Shown here one piece after another: positions 34,101-41,258 of a DNA stretch of 64,000 nt (its first letter is position 1; each line of letters opens with the position of its first letter). A program made the translations under genes and the position numbers. This DNA is from G020353115 sp964640125 (GTDB lineage: Bacteria; Bacteroidota; Bacteroidia; Bacteroidales; VadinHA17): contig CAZXGG010000001.1 of NCBI GenBank assembly GCA_964640125.1, positions 1-64,000 on the forward strand, in the 5' to 3' direction. A model generated the notes under the pieces. The model was not told the origin of the DNA and did not search any database. It saw nothing but the letters and a program-made list of their open reading frames with translations.

Positions 34101-34950
34101 GTGCATTAAAACCAGCATCCTGAAGGGATTTGATACTGATCTGTTTGCCAAATTCCACCCCCGTTTGTACCTTGATTCCAAGTCCGGTTATCCAATTAAT
34201 CTCGGCATCCAGAATTTTTTTTGGCAACCGGTATTCGGGGATACCATATCTCAGCATACCTCCCAGTTCCGGCAGTTTTTCAAAGATTGTAACCTCGTAC
34301 CCTTCCAGGATCAGGTAATAGGCACAGGTTAATCCACCGGGACCTCCACCGATCACAGCAACCTTCTGGTTCTTCTTCTCTTTCAGGGCAGGGGTCCATT
34401 TGTTTTCTCCTTCCAGATCGGCAATATATCGTTTCAAATAGTTAATACCCACTGGTTGATCCACAATTGCCCTGCGACAGGCTGCTTCACAATCCCTGAC
34501 GCATATTCTTCCAATGGAGAGTGGAAGGGGATTATTTTCTTTCACCAGCCGTATTGCGTCACGGTATTTCCTGGCAGAAATCAGAGCAATATAACCCTGT
34601 GCATCCACATGGGCCGGACAATTGTCAATGCATGGTCCAATGCAGTCGGCATAGTGGTTTGAAAAGAGAAGTTCCAGTGCTGTTTTTCTCGAACTTCTGA
34701 CCCGTTCGTTGTTTGTATATATAACCATGTTATCCTGTATCATGGTGGAACAAGAGGGAATCAGTTTTTGTATTCCTTCCACTTCAACCACACAGATGAA
34801 ACAGGATGTATCCGGTTCAATCCGTTTATCATGACACAATGTTGGGATCCTGTCAATCTTATGATCATGGATAACCTCGAGAATTGTTTTCCCTGATTCA
34901 GTAGTGATTTGCTGGCCGTTAATGGTTACTTTAATTATTCCCATGTCCAT
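31177..34950 (-). CDS. Multidomain flavo-iron-sulfur oxidoreductase: NuoG-type 2Fe-2S, NfnB/GltD-type FAD, ferredoxins, molybdopterin-type domain
   Basis: A 1257-aa cytosolic redox subunit. Residues 1-80 hold a 2Fe-2S ferredoxin (C39, C50, C53, C67). Residues 100-180 have GltD-type cluster cysteines (C107, C111, C150, C154, C158). An FAD Rossmann site starts at GGGPGG (201) and a second nucleotide site at IVGGGNTAID (331), with GVFAGGD at 473. Ferredoxin motifs follow: C624-C634 and C667-C677. A molybdopterin-oxidoreductase-type domain begins with C703, C706, C710 and C741 (GYLCMKGRFG). Where formate dehydrogenases carry Cys/Sec-His-x-Pro, residues 826-837 read ASIDTLVNETAL, so the catalytic ligand is missing. 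It is probably an electron-transfer scaffold like NuoG. The adjacent NuoF-like and NuoE-like genes supply the NADH and FMN site. Confidence 0.85.
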   Translation of the reverse strand: MDMGIIKVTINGQQITTESGKTILEVIHDHKIDRIPTLCHDKRIEPDTSCFICVVEVEGIQKLIPSCSTMIQDNMVIYTNNERVRSSRKTALELLFSNHYADCIGPCIDNCPAHVDAQGYIALISARKYRDAIRLVKENNPLPLSIGRICVRDCEAACRRAIVDQPVGINYLKRYIADLEGENKWTPALKEKKNQKVAVIGGGPGGLTCAYYLILEGYEVTIFEKLPELGGMLRYGIPEYRLPKKILDAEINWITGLGIKVQTGVEFGKQISIKSLQDAGFNALFIAVGAHRASKMRVEGENDTEGVIPGIDFLREVILKGVPAIQGKVAIVGGGNTAIDAARTALRCGVDEVKIIYRRSRNEMPAHSEEIEAAQNEGVEINFLTLPKSIIRDGKTLKAIECLKMKLEDAGPGERPKPVPIPGSEFILDCDFLISAIGQQIESSSLTGEKDLKLESWGSVVVDQKTMETSIPGVFAGGDVVTGAYTAISAIAQGKQAACSIDDYLKNGQTGRGNGKYLSFKHYFGEIPSRELERITKSDRITMPEIPLAIRKKTFREVETGLTDEQSCIESERCLECGCSEYYDCALRKLADEFDLDISDYLGETRKYEVDTRHPFILLDPNKCINCGRCTRTCSEILKVASMGFVYRGFKAIVKPAMEKPLLDTNCISCGNCIDTCPTGAITEKFPFKVLGTLPKENRETICNFCSIGCKINYKVINDDIVYVSNSTEGIKDSHNKGYLCMKGRFGHRYLMNGNKVQSATIRKNGKPEQVDSDKAIDHAAKRIKEIVDQHGPQSVALFCSPKLPNEQLYLLQKFGRSGLGTNNIASIDTLVNETALIDLDDSLGITSSTVTMDDFQKADLLVVVNGDLSEENLIMELKIKEAQKNGTKLILINSSEIKLTKFADLWIDSRKGTNTVLMNAIIQQVIERNQYDETSIRSTVEGLEELKKMIAMFRKEEACDIAEIDEEKFDTLVDLLNNPSSNIIFIYNLDSRKEKTKNDLKAIGNYLLLTNRFSRRNNGLMLLRDYSNSAGHLDMGVDPDHLPGYVKFFEREEIKRIEQMWNTDLERVFLPTDIKKELMEGKIKAVLIFGEDPLACLDTARWFKNMEFLLVHDSFYTDTARRAEVVLPAPSFIEDRGTYTNCERRLQESIPVIYPNNMNEGWETISKLASCFNGGFGYESIKAIFSEMCTINRMYREGKPNSVLVNPVILGKFFTRNKKPNFAIIDYDLKTINPLKTSFSYSEMFFRKNIKSNLFH

Positions 34951-34961
34951 GGATCAACAGG

Positions 34962-36728
34962 TTAATATTTCTCCACTGCTTCAAATTTGCACACATCATA
35001 ACATTGTCCACACTTGATACAGGCTTCCTGATCAATTGTATGGAGTTCTTTTTTTTCTCCTGAAATACAATTAACAGGACATTTAATGGCACACAGGGTA
35101 CAACCTGTACATTTTTCCGGAATGATGGAATAGGTAAGCAGTGCCGCACAGCTATGGGCAGGACATCTTTTTTCATGAATGTGTGCTTCATATTCTTCCC
35201 TGAAATACTTGATCGTTGTCAATACCGGGTTTGGTGCAGTTTGTCCCAGTCCACATAAGCTGCTGTTTTTTATCTTCTGTGCTAACTCCTCAAGCAATTC
35301 AATGTCATGTTCTTTTCCTTCTCCTGCTGTTATTCTCTCGAGGATTTCAAGCATTCTTTTTGTCCCGATCCTACAAAAGGTACATTTACCGCACGATTCG
35401 TTTTGAGTAAAGTTGAGAAAGAATTTTGCCAGGTCGACCATGCAGGTAGTGTTATCGAGTACGATTAAACCACCCGAACCCATGATGGCACCTGTCTGGG
35501 TAATTTCGTCATAATCGATTTTCAAATCTCCCATGGAAGCCGGAATGCATCCTCCGGATGGGCCTCCCATCTGTACTGCTTTAAACTCTCTTCCCTCTTT
35601 TACTCCTCCCCCAATCTCATAAACAATTTCATTAATGGTTATTCCCATGGGTACTTCAGCCAGACCACTTCTCGCGATTTTCCCTGCCAGGGCAAACACT
35701 TTTGTTCCCTTGCTTTTTTTCGTGCCCAGAGCGGCATATTGATCAGCTCCATTACGAATGATCCAGGGTATATTGGCGTAAGTCTCAACATTATTGATGT
35801 TGGTTGGCTTACCCCATAATCCTTTCACTGCCGGAAAAGGAGGTCTCAATCTTGGAACGCCTCTTTTGCCTTCAATGGAGGCAATTAACGCGGTTTCCTC
35901 ACCACACACAAAGGCACCTGCCCCTTCTTTTATTTTTATCCTGAAATCGAGATCCGAACCAAATATACCTTCACCAAGAAATCTTTTCTTTTCACATTGC
36001 TCTATTGCCAGTCTTAATCGTTTAATGGCAAGAGGGTATTCAGCACGGACATACACATAGGCTTCATCCGAACCGATCGCATAGGCAGCAATCATCATCC
36101 CTTCCAATACAGCATGGGGATCACCTTCCAGAACGCTTCTGTCCATAAATGCTCCCGGATCTCCTTCATCCGCATTGCAAATGATGTATTTTTTGTCTCC
36201 TTCCGATTCTCGTGCAAACTTCCATTTCAGCCCCGTGGGAAATCCGCCACCACCCCGTCCGCGCAAACCTGAATTCATTACCATTGTAATCACCTCATCG
36301 GGGGTAAGCTCTTCGATAATCTGCTGAACAGCCTGATATCCGTCTCTATCAATATATTCCTCAATGGATGTTGGATCGATCACGCCACAGTTTCTAAGTA
36401 CTATCCGATTTTGTTTATTGAAAAAATCCTCCTGAAGTGACAGTGTGTTGCTTCTAACGATCCACTCTTCAACCGGCCGTTTATTCACAATATGCTGGTC
36501 AACAATTCGTTCGACTCTATCCGCTGTAACCTTGGCATATAAAAAACTCTCCTTCTCGTTTACCACTTCCACCAGTACCTCTTCATAACACATTCCCATG
36601 CACCCTGTCTCCTTTACAGGAATATCCAGATTTTTTTCCCGTACGGTTTTTTTCAGTGCTTTGTATACCAGGTCTCCTCCCGCTGAAATACCACAAGTAC
36701 CCAGACCAACTTTTATTTCCATGTTCAC
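34962..36728 (-). CDS. NuoF/HydB-like NADH-binding flavoprotein subunit
   Basis: A 588-aa diaphorase subunit. Residues 1-90 are a thioredoxin-like 2Fe-2S domain with C12, C43 and C47; the usual fourth Cys is not evident. GRGGGGFPTGLKW is the NADH/FMN glycine-rich site and GAGAFVCGEETALIASIEG the second FMN contact. SLBB-type and 4Fe-4S regions follow, with ESCGKCTFCRIG and a later LCGLG. The C-terminus has two 4Fe-4S ferredoxin motifs (CTGCTLCAIKCP and CIKCGQCYDVC), as in HydB of bifurcating hydrogenases. The next gene starts 11 bases downstream and the NuoE-like gene ends seven bases upstream. Extra C-terminal clusters suggest ferredoxin as a partner. Confidence 0.92.
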   Translation of the reverse strand: MNMEIKVGLGTCGISAGGDLVYKALKKTVREKNLDIPVKETGCMGMCYEEVLVEVVNEKESFLYAKVTADRVERIVDQHIVNKRPVEEWIVRSNTLSLQEDFFNKQNRIVLRNCGVIDPTSIEEYIDRDGYQAVQQIIEELTPDEVITMVMNSGLRGRGGGGFPTGLKWKFARESEGDKKYIICNADEGDPGAFMDRSVLEGDPHAVLEGMMIAAYAIGSDEAYVYVRAEYPLAIKRLRLAIEQCEKKRFLGEGIFGSDLDFRIKIKEGAGAFVCGEETALIASIEGKRGVPRLRPPFPAVKGLWGKPTNINNVETYANIPWIIRNGADQYAALGTKKSKGTKVFALAGKIARSGLAEVPMGITINEIVYEIGGGVKEGREFKAVQMGGPSGGCIPASMGDLKIDYDEITQTGAIMGSGGLIVLDNTTCMVDLAKFFLNFTQNESCGKCTFCRIGTKRMLEILERITAGEGKEHDIELLEELAQKIKNSSLCGLGQTAPNPVLTTIKYFREEYEAHIHEKRCPAHSCAALLTYSIIPEKCTGCTLCAIKCPVNCISGEKKELHTIDQEACIKCGQCYDVCKFEAVEKY

Positions 36729-36735
36729 TATTCTT

Positions 36736-37233
36736 CTATTCGGACGTCTTATTTTTGTATTTCCTTACTACCTTTTTCGTCCTGTCAGGTGTAAGGTTGC
36801 CATAGGTCTCTTCATTAATCATGATAACCGGAGCCAACGAACAACAACCCAGACAGGCTACGGACTGAAGTGTGAATAGCCCGTCGTCAGTAGTTTCATT
36901 TACGGAAATACCCAGTTCATTCTTGAGTGTATTAAGAATATTTTTTGCTCCATTGACATGACAGGCTGTTCCTTCACAAATTTTTATGACATGCTTGCCC
37001 AATGGTTTCAACCGGAACTGAGCATAGAAAGTAATGACGCCGTAAATCTCGGCAGACGGTATACCAACCACTTCACTAACGTAATGGATCACCTTTTCCG
37101 GAATGTAACCATAAGAATCCTGAGCTGATTGTAACAATGGTATTAACGCTCCAGTCTGATCCTTTTTTGTGATCAGGTCAATTTTGAAATTTTTAATTTG
37201 CGGTCCTCTCTCCCGGATATCCCTCTCAGCCAT
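36736..37233 (-). CDS. NuoE/HydC-like 2Fe-2S subunit
   Basis: A thioredoxin-like subunit that partners the NuoF-like protein. The cluster cysteines are CEGTAC and CLGCC, with ICEGTACHVNGA and VACLGCCSLAP. An in-frame ATG exists at 37296, but I choose 37233 (MAERDIRER, 165 aa) because AAAAGGA lies just upstream and the residues before it (WCPVFGYPYH) do not resemble family N-termini. It starts the NuoE, NuoF, large subunit, kinase, regulator run; a hairpin lies 30 bases before it. Confidence 0.93.
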   Translation of the reverse strand: MAERDIRERGPQIKNFKIDLITKKDQTGALIPLLQSAQDSYGYIPEKVIHYVSEVVGIPSAEIYGVITFYAQFRLKPLGKHVIKICEGTACHVNGAKNILNTLKNELGISVNETTDDGLFTLQSVACLGCCSLAPVIMINEETYGNLTPDRTKKVVRKYKNKTSE

Positions 37234-37262
37234 TGGTTTCCTTTTGTTAAAATATAAAACAT

Positions 37263-37294
37263 GATATGGATACCCGAAAACCGGGCACCATACC
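37263..37294 (-). promoter_or_regulatory. Hairpin upstream of the NuoE-like gene
   Basis: On the minus strand GGTATGGTGCCCG, then GTTTT, then CGGGTATCCATATC form an imperfect stem (CCCG/CGGG and ATGG/CCAT, with a two-base mismatch between). It begins 30 bases before the start codon and lies 109 bases after the previous stop codon. It could be an operator, an attenuator or a processing site. Confidence 0.45.
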
Positions 37295-37402
37295 ATGATC
37301 TGTTATTTACTACGAATTGAGTCTCTTATGAAATGCTTAGCTTTTGAGCGGTTAAATATAATTGGGACAAAGAATAATGATAATGATAAAACTCATCTAT
37401 TT

Positions 37403-38389
37403 TTACATCTCAAACATGTTTACCACCGGGAATTTTTTAACTTTTAAGACACCATCCAAACCAATGATCTTATTTTCAACAAACCGGTCAACCTCAGTGA
37501 AGTAACTTCCATGAACCATCAGTACCAGGTTATATTTACCTGTTGTAACATCACAGAAGGCTACGTTTTCTTCCGAATGTAATACCGAGTAAACCTTCTC
37601 AAGATGATCATTTTCCAATGCGATAAGAACATAGGAACATACACGCTGGCTAAAATTCCGTTCTTTGGCTTTATCATCAGAAAGTGTGATTTCAGCATGC
37701 TCAATGATCTCCCTGATTTTTTCATTTTCTGGTATGGTACCAATCGTCATAAAATCAACTTCATCAACACCATCCATTTTCTTCACTCTGTTTTCAAGTA
37801 TCTCTTTACATTCTCCTATGGTATCAGCATGAACCAGCAGTATGATGTCGTATTCTCCCTGAGTGGCATCGCAATAGAGTACGTTGTCCATGAAATAGAG
37901 CTCCCTGTAGATGGAAAAGAAATTTGCATCCTTATTGATCTTCAACATCATAAAAGCCGATTTTGATAGGGCTTCTTTTTCCTTTTCCGGAACCTCAACC
38001 TCTTGTGATGGTTCAGGCAGATCCAGAACTTCATTGAATTTATTGGTCAAATCGTCAATGGTGAATGGTTTTTCCAGTAACAGGCTTGCTTCAAGAGTTT
38101 CAATTTCATTTCTTACTTTATCGGCATAACCTGTAATGAAGATGACCGGTGTATCCGGATATTTCGATTTGATCATCTTTCCCAGTTCAACACCATTGAT
38201 GTCTGGCAATAAAATATCAAGCACGATGGAATCCAATGGAATCTCCTCCTGTTTAAGTGATTCCAGCTTTTGCAGGGCAGACAAGCCCGTATCACAATTT
38301 TCAACGGCAATCCCTCTTTGGTTTAATCCTAAGGTCAGGCTTCTTCTCAAGGATGATTCATCATCCACTAATAAAATTCGCTTTTCCAT
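37403..38389 (-). CDS. Response regulator receiver fused to two Lrp/AsnC-type RAM domains
   Basis: The N-terminal receiver has D58 (IVLDILLPD) and the acidic pair in LLVDDE. Residues about 140-225 and 240-328 are two similar ligand-binding domains of the Lrp/AsnC RAM type. Each ends in a GVxxV segment (MDGVDEVDF and LDGVLKVKK), and each contains VLYCDATQGEYDIILLV or the matching FCDVTTGKYNLVLMV. No HTH is visible, so it probably acts through protein contacts rather than by binding DNA directly. ATG at 38389 is chosen over 38404 because TGGAGGAA, a strong ribosome-binding sequence, lies between them (328 aa). It heads the redox locus. Confidence 0.82.
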   Translation of the reverse strand: MEKRILLVDDESSLRRSLTLGLNQRGIAVENCDTGLSALQKLESLKQEEIPLDSIVLDILLPDINGVELGKMIKSKYPDTPVIFITGYADKVRNEIETLEASLLLEKPFTIDDLTNKFNEVLDLPEPSQEVEVPEKEKEALSKSAFMMLKINKDANFFSIYRELYFMDNVLYCDATQGEYDIILLVHADTIGECKEILENRVKKMDGVDEVDFMTIGTIPENEKIREIIEHAEITLSDDKAKERNFSQRVCSYVLIALENDHLEKVYSVLHSEENVAFCDVTTGKYNLVLMVHGSYFTEVDRFVENKIIGLDGVLKVKKFPVVNMFEM

Positions 38390-38719
38390 TGTTAATTCCT
38401 CCATAAATTTTAATGATTATTTTTTCTTGTTGAGATCCTTTTTTGACACTTCTCTATCAACCCACATGCCAAACCTTATAATATGTTGATATTCTGTGCA
38501 TTATAAATTTTTCATTATAAAATCAGCCGATCACTTCTGGAAAAAAAATTTACAGTAAAATCATAAGCGTCTCTTTTTGAGTAAGATACAAACTGATAAA
38601 AAAGTTAACACTTTACACCGGTTTGCACATTCCCTTTCGGTTTTAACATTCTCTCCTTCCTTCTTTTTGCAGTGTTATATAGTTTTCACTACCTTCAAAA
38701 ATCACTAATTCTGTACTCT
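38390..38719. other. Divergent intergenic region with sigma-54-like promoter
   Basis: Apart from the sigma-54-like sequence (38456-38471, minus strand), this 330-base AT-rich gap shows no further clear feature. A GTG-started extension of the plus-strand peptidase frame begins at 38672, but the first good start is ATG at 38720. Confidence 0.55.
38456..38471 (-). promoter_or_regulatory. Sigma-54-like -24/-12 promoter of the redox locus
   Basis: On the minus strand the sequence is TGGCATGTGGGTTGAT, against the consensus TGGCACGNNNNTTGCW. The GG at -24, the spacing and TTG match; the -24 C and the -12 C are changed. It is about 67 bases upstream of the ATG at 38389. The locus encodes an NtrC-type activator, which makes a sigma-54 promoter here plausible. 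Confidence 0.4.
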
Positions 38720-41023
38720 ATGAATGCTTTAAAAAAACACCTTCCGGAGGTCCTGTTTATTGCAGCCATAATTCTCATTTTCTTTTTATCCTTCATTTTA
38801 TGCTCTCCTCCTGCGATGGTTCCTTCCGGTGCACCTGAGGATCAATTTTCGGCCGAGAGGGCATTCTCTCATACCGTTCAGATTGCCCGGGCACCTCATT
38901 GTCTTGGAACAGCTGAACATACGAGGATTAAAGAATACATTCAAAACGAGCTTCTGAACCTCGGACTGGAATATGGGGAGCAAGATACGACTGCTGTTTA
39001 TGATCAATCTGGTGTGAGGGCCGGTTACGTTTCCAATCTTTATGGGATATTGAAGGGAAACGGTACCGGGAAAAAGGCGGTTCTGTTTCTCGGGCATTAC
39101 GATTCGTGTCCGCATACACCGGGTGCAGCCGATGATGGTTCGGCTGTTGTATCCATGTTAGAAGCGGCGAGGGCTTTAATAAACAGCGGCCCATTCGATA
39201 ATGATATCATCTTTCTTTTTACCGATGGTGAAGAATCCGGATTATTTGGAGCAAAAGTTTTTACCGAAGAACATCCGCTAATTGAAACCATTGGAGTCGT
39301 TATCAACATTGAAGCAAGGGGGTCCCGTGGCCCTGCCCTTGCATACGAATTCAATGAAAACAACGGGTGGATCATCCGGGAACTGAACAGGGCTATGCCC
39401 AGACTGTACGCTGGTTCAATATTTTATGAGATCTATAAACGCATGCCCAATAATACCGATTTTACCATGTTTCGCAGGGCTGGTTTATCCGGGGTTAACA
39501 TGGCTTTCATAGACGATTATGTGAACTACCATAGCATGACGGATTCACCGGAAAACCTCAGTCTGAAAAGCTTGCAACACCATGGCGATTTCATTATGGC
39601 CAGTGCTCGCCACTTTGGAAACATTCCCCTCGAAAACACGAAATCAGAAGATGTTATTTTTTTCAATTGGATCGGATCTTCTATGATCATCTATTCTGCC
39701 AGATTGAGTCTATTGTTGATTGTTATTGTCATGGTGCTCGCAATAATCTTTTTCTTTTTGGGTTTCAGAAAGCGCCAGCTCCGGTGGGGACGTGTATTGT
39801 TAGGATCATTGCTCTTCATTCTAACCCTGACATTTATCCTTTTTATTTCATGGCTGTTGTTACTGGGAATAAAAAAGGGTTATCCCCACTACAATCATTT
39901 TTATGATTTGAATTTTTACAACGTTAAATACTATTTCTTGACTTTTTCGGCTTTATCTCTTGTCTTTTTTTCGCTGGTTTATGGGCTCTTACAAAAACGT
40001 TTCAGGGTTTTGGAGCTTTATTCTGGTATTCTTATGTTCAACATTATCCTGCTGTTTTTTATCCACTTTCTTATTCCAACAGCATCCTATCTTGCAGTAG
40101 TTCCATTGTTATTCCTACTTGCCGGAGGAATTATTACGGTTTTGAAAGATCTGTCATTTGAAAACAGGAAATCATTTTTCTTTTTGATTCATCTGATCGC
40201 TATTTTACCGATCCTTGGGTTGTATGTACCGTCCATCAATTTGTTTTATACTGCCCTGGGACTGGAGTTGATTTTTGCCGGATTGATCCTGTTGACAATT
40301 CTCTGGGGATATTTAGTTATTCCCATTTGCCTGGTAACCAAAAAACGAGTCTGGATCTTTCCATTGATTGCCCTGGTGATTTCCGGGACGGGTTTTCTAA
40401 TGGCTCACCTCCATTCGAAACCCGCTCCTGAAAGACCGTTACAAACCAGTTTAAATTATTACTTCGACAGTGACAGCAGTCGTGCCTTGTGGGTATCGGA
40501 ATTTCTTGAAACGGATGAATGGAACAGTCAATTCTTCCAGAATGGGATAAGGGAACCGTTAACCGAGATTTATCCTCATGCCGACAGGCTCCGTTTAAAA
40601 AGTCCTGCCCCGGTTGTTTCCCTGGCTCTTCCTGAAATGGAGATATCTTCCGATACGGTTATTGAAAACCGGCGTTATATTGAGCTCACCATTACCACTC
40701 AAAGGGGAGCTGCATTTTGTGAGGCCTACTTTCATAAAAATTCCAAGCTGGTTGTTACCAGTGTAAATAATCGGCAGGTAGGTGCTGATACATACAAAAA
40801 TTGGACAGGGGAGTATTGCGAATTGGTATATCACGGGTTACATGCCCATCCACTCCATTTATCCTTCAGCTGCACCGGGGATGAACCATTGGAGATGTTT
40901 ATCATTGAAAGGAAATTTAATATTCGAGAGATTGAGGGTTTTGATCCGATGCAGGAATGGGTCATTCCCATTACAGGGTATAACAGTTACCAGGAGATCA
41001 TAAAGAAAAGCTGGAGGTTTTAA
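38720..41023 (+). CDS. M28-family membrane-anchored aminopeptidase
   Basis: A 767-aa protein from ATG 38720. An N-terminal TM (about 8-28) precedes a periplasmic M28 zinc peptidase domain (about 45-310). Ligands appear as GHYDSCPHTPGAADDGS (His and bridging Asp), DGEESGLFGA (Glu) and the Asp/Glu after INIEARGS, with His in NYHSMTD. About eight TMs follow (320-590), then a C-terminal periplasmic beta-rich domain. This layout matches Bacteroidota M28 proteins with a large integral-membrane part. A GTG start at 38672 is less likely. The gene overlaps a short remnant on the other strand by four bases. Confidence 0.88.
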   Translation: MNALKKHLPEVLFIAAIILIFFLSFILCSPPAMVPSGAPEDQFSAERAFSHTVQIARAPHCLGTAEHTRIKEYIQNELLNLGLEYGEQDTTAVYDQSGVRAGYVSNLYGILKGNGTGKKAVLFLGHYDSCPHTPGAADDGSAVVSMLEAARALINSGPFDNDIIFLFTDGEESGLFGAKVFTEEHPLIETIGVVINIEARGSRGPALAYEFNENNGWIIRELNRAMPRLYAGSIFYEIYKRMPNNTDFTMFRRAGLSGVNMAFIDDYVNYHSMTDSPENLSLKSLQHHGDFIMASARHFGNIPLENTKSEDVIFFNWIGSSMIIYSARLSLLLIVIVMVLAIIFFFLGFRKRQLRWGRVLLGSLLFILTLTFILFISWLLLLGIKKGYPHYNHFYDLNFYNVKYYFLTFSALSLVFFSLVYGLLQKRFRVLELYSGILMFNIILLFFIHFLIPTASYLAVVPLLFLLAGGIITVLKDLSFENRKSFFFLIHLIAILPILGLYVPSINLFYTALGLELIFAGLILLTILWGYLVIPICLVTKKRVWIFPLIALVISGTGFLMAHLHSKPAPERPLQTSLNYYFDSDSSRALWVSEFLETDEWNSQFFQNGIREPLTEIYPHADRLRLKSPAPVVSLALPEMEISSDTVIENRRYIELTITTQRGAAFCEAYFHKNSKLVVTSVNNRQVGADTYKNWTGEYCELVYHGLHAHPLHLSFSCTGDEPLEMFIIERKFNIREIEGFDPMQEWVIPITGYNSYQEIIKKSWRF

Positions 41024-41193
41024 CCAGCATCCCTGTTTCCCATGGCAATGTTATAATCGGTTCCTTCGGTTGTAAAAACCATTTCACTAAAACTGAGTTC
41101 CATGTCTCCTTTGGAGATTCCTTCTTCCTGTTCCTGTGCAAAGGTAAAGGACACAAAAAGTACAAAAATCAAAACAATAATACCTTTTTTCAT
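41020..41193 (-). pseudogene. Truncated N-terminus of an outer-membrane beta-barrel-type protein
   Basis: A 57-codon frame opening with a clear signal peptide (MKKGIIVLIFVLFVSFTFAQ), then EQEEGISKGDMELSFSEM and an unrelated tail ending RDAG. The signal plus KGDMELSF resembles the start of Bacteroidota outer-membrane beta-barrel proteins, which are usually over 150 residues. The stop is four bases inside the M28 3' end. It is best read as a remnant; a genuine small secreted peptide cannot be excluded. Confidence 0.45.
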
Positions 41194-41258
41194 GAAAATA
41201 AATAGTTAAATTAGTAGCTAATGTGAAAGCATATTATTTTTTAATACCAAAAACACCG

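Noticed and set aside
33634..34123. Two overlapping plus-strand frames of about 155-160 codons within the large redox subunit gene
   Set aside because: Antisense to highly conserved GltD/NfnB motifs, with Cys/Ser/Phe-rich translations and no start context.
31177..34950. Annotation as NADH-dependent formate dehydrogenase alpha subunit
   Set aside because: The Cys/Sec-His-Pro motif expected after GTNN is absent, so formate oxidation is not supported.
31177..37233. Annotation as electron-bifurcating [FeFe]-hydrogenase (HydABC)
   Set aside because: NuoE-like and NuoF-like subunits fit HydC and HydB, but none of the H-cluster motifs (TSCxP, PCxxKxxE, MACxGCxxGGGQP) is present in the large subunit.
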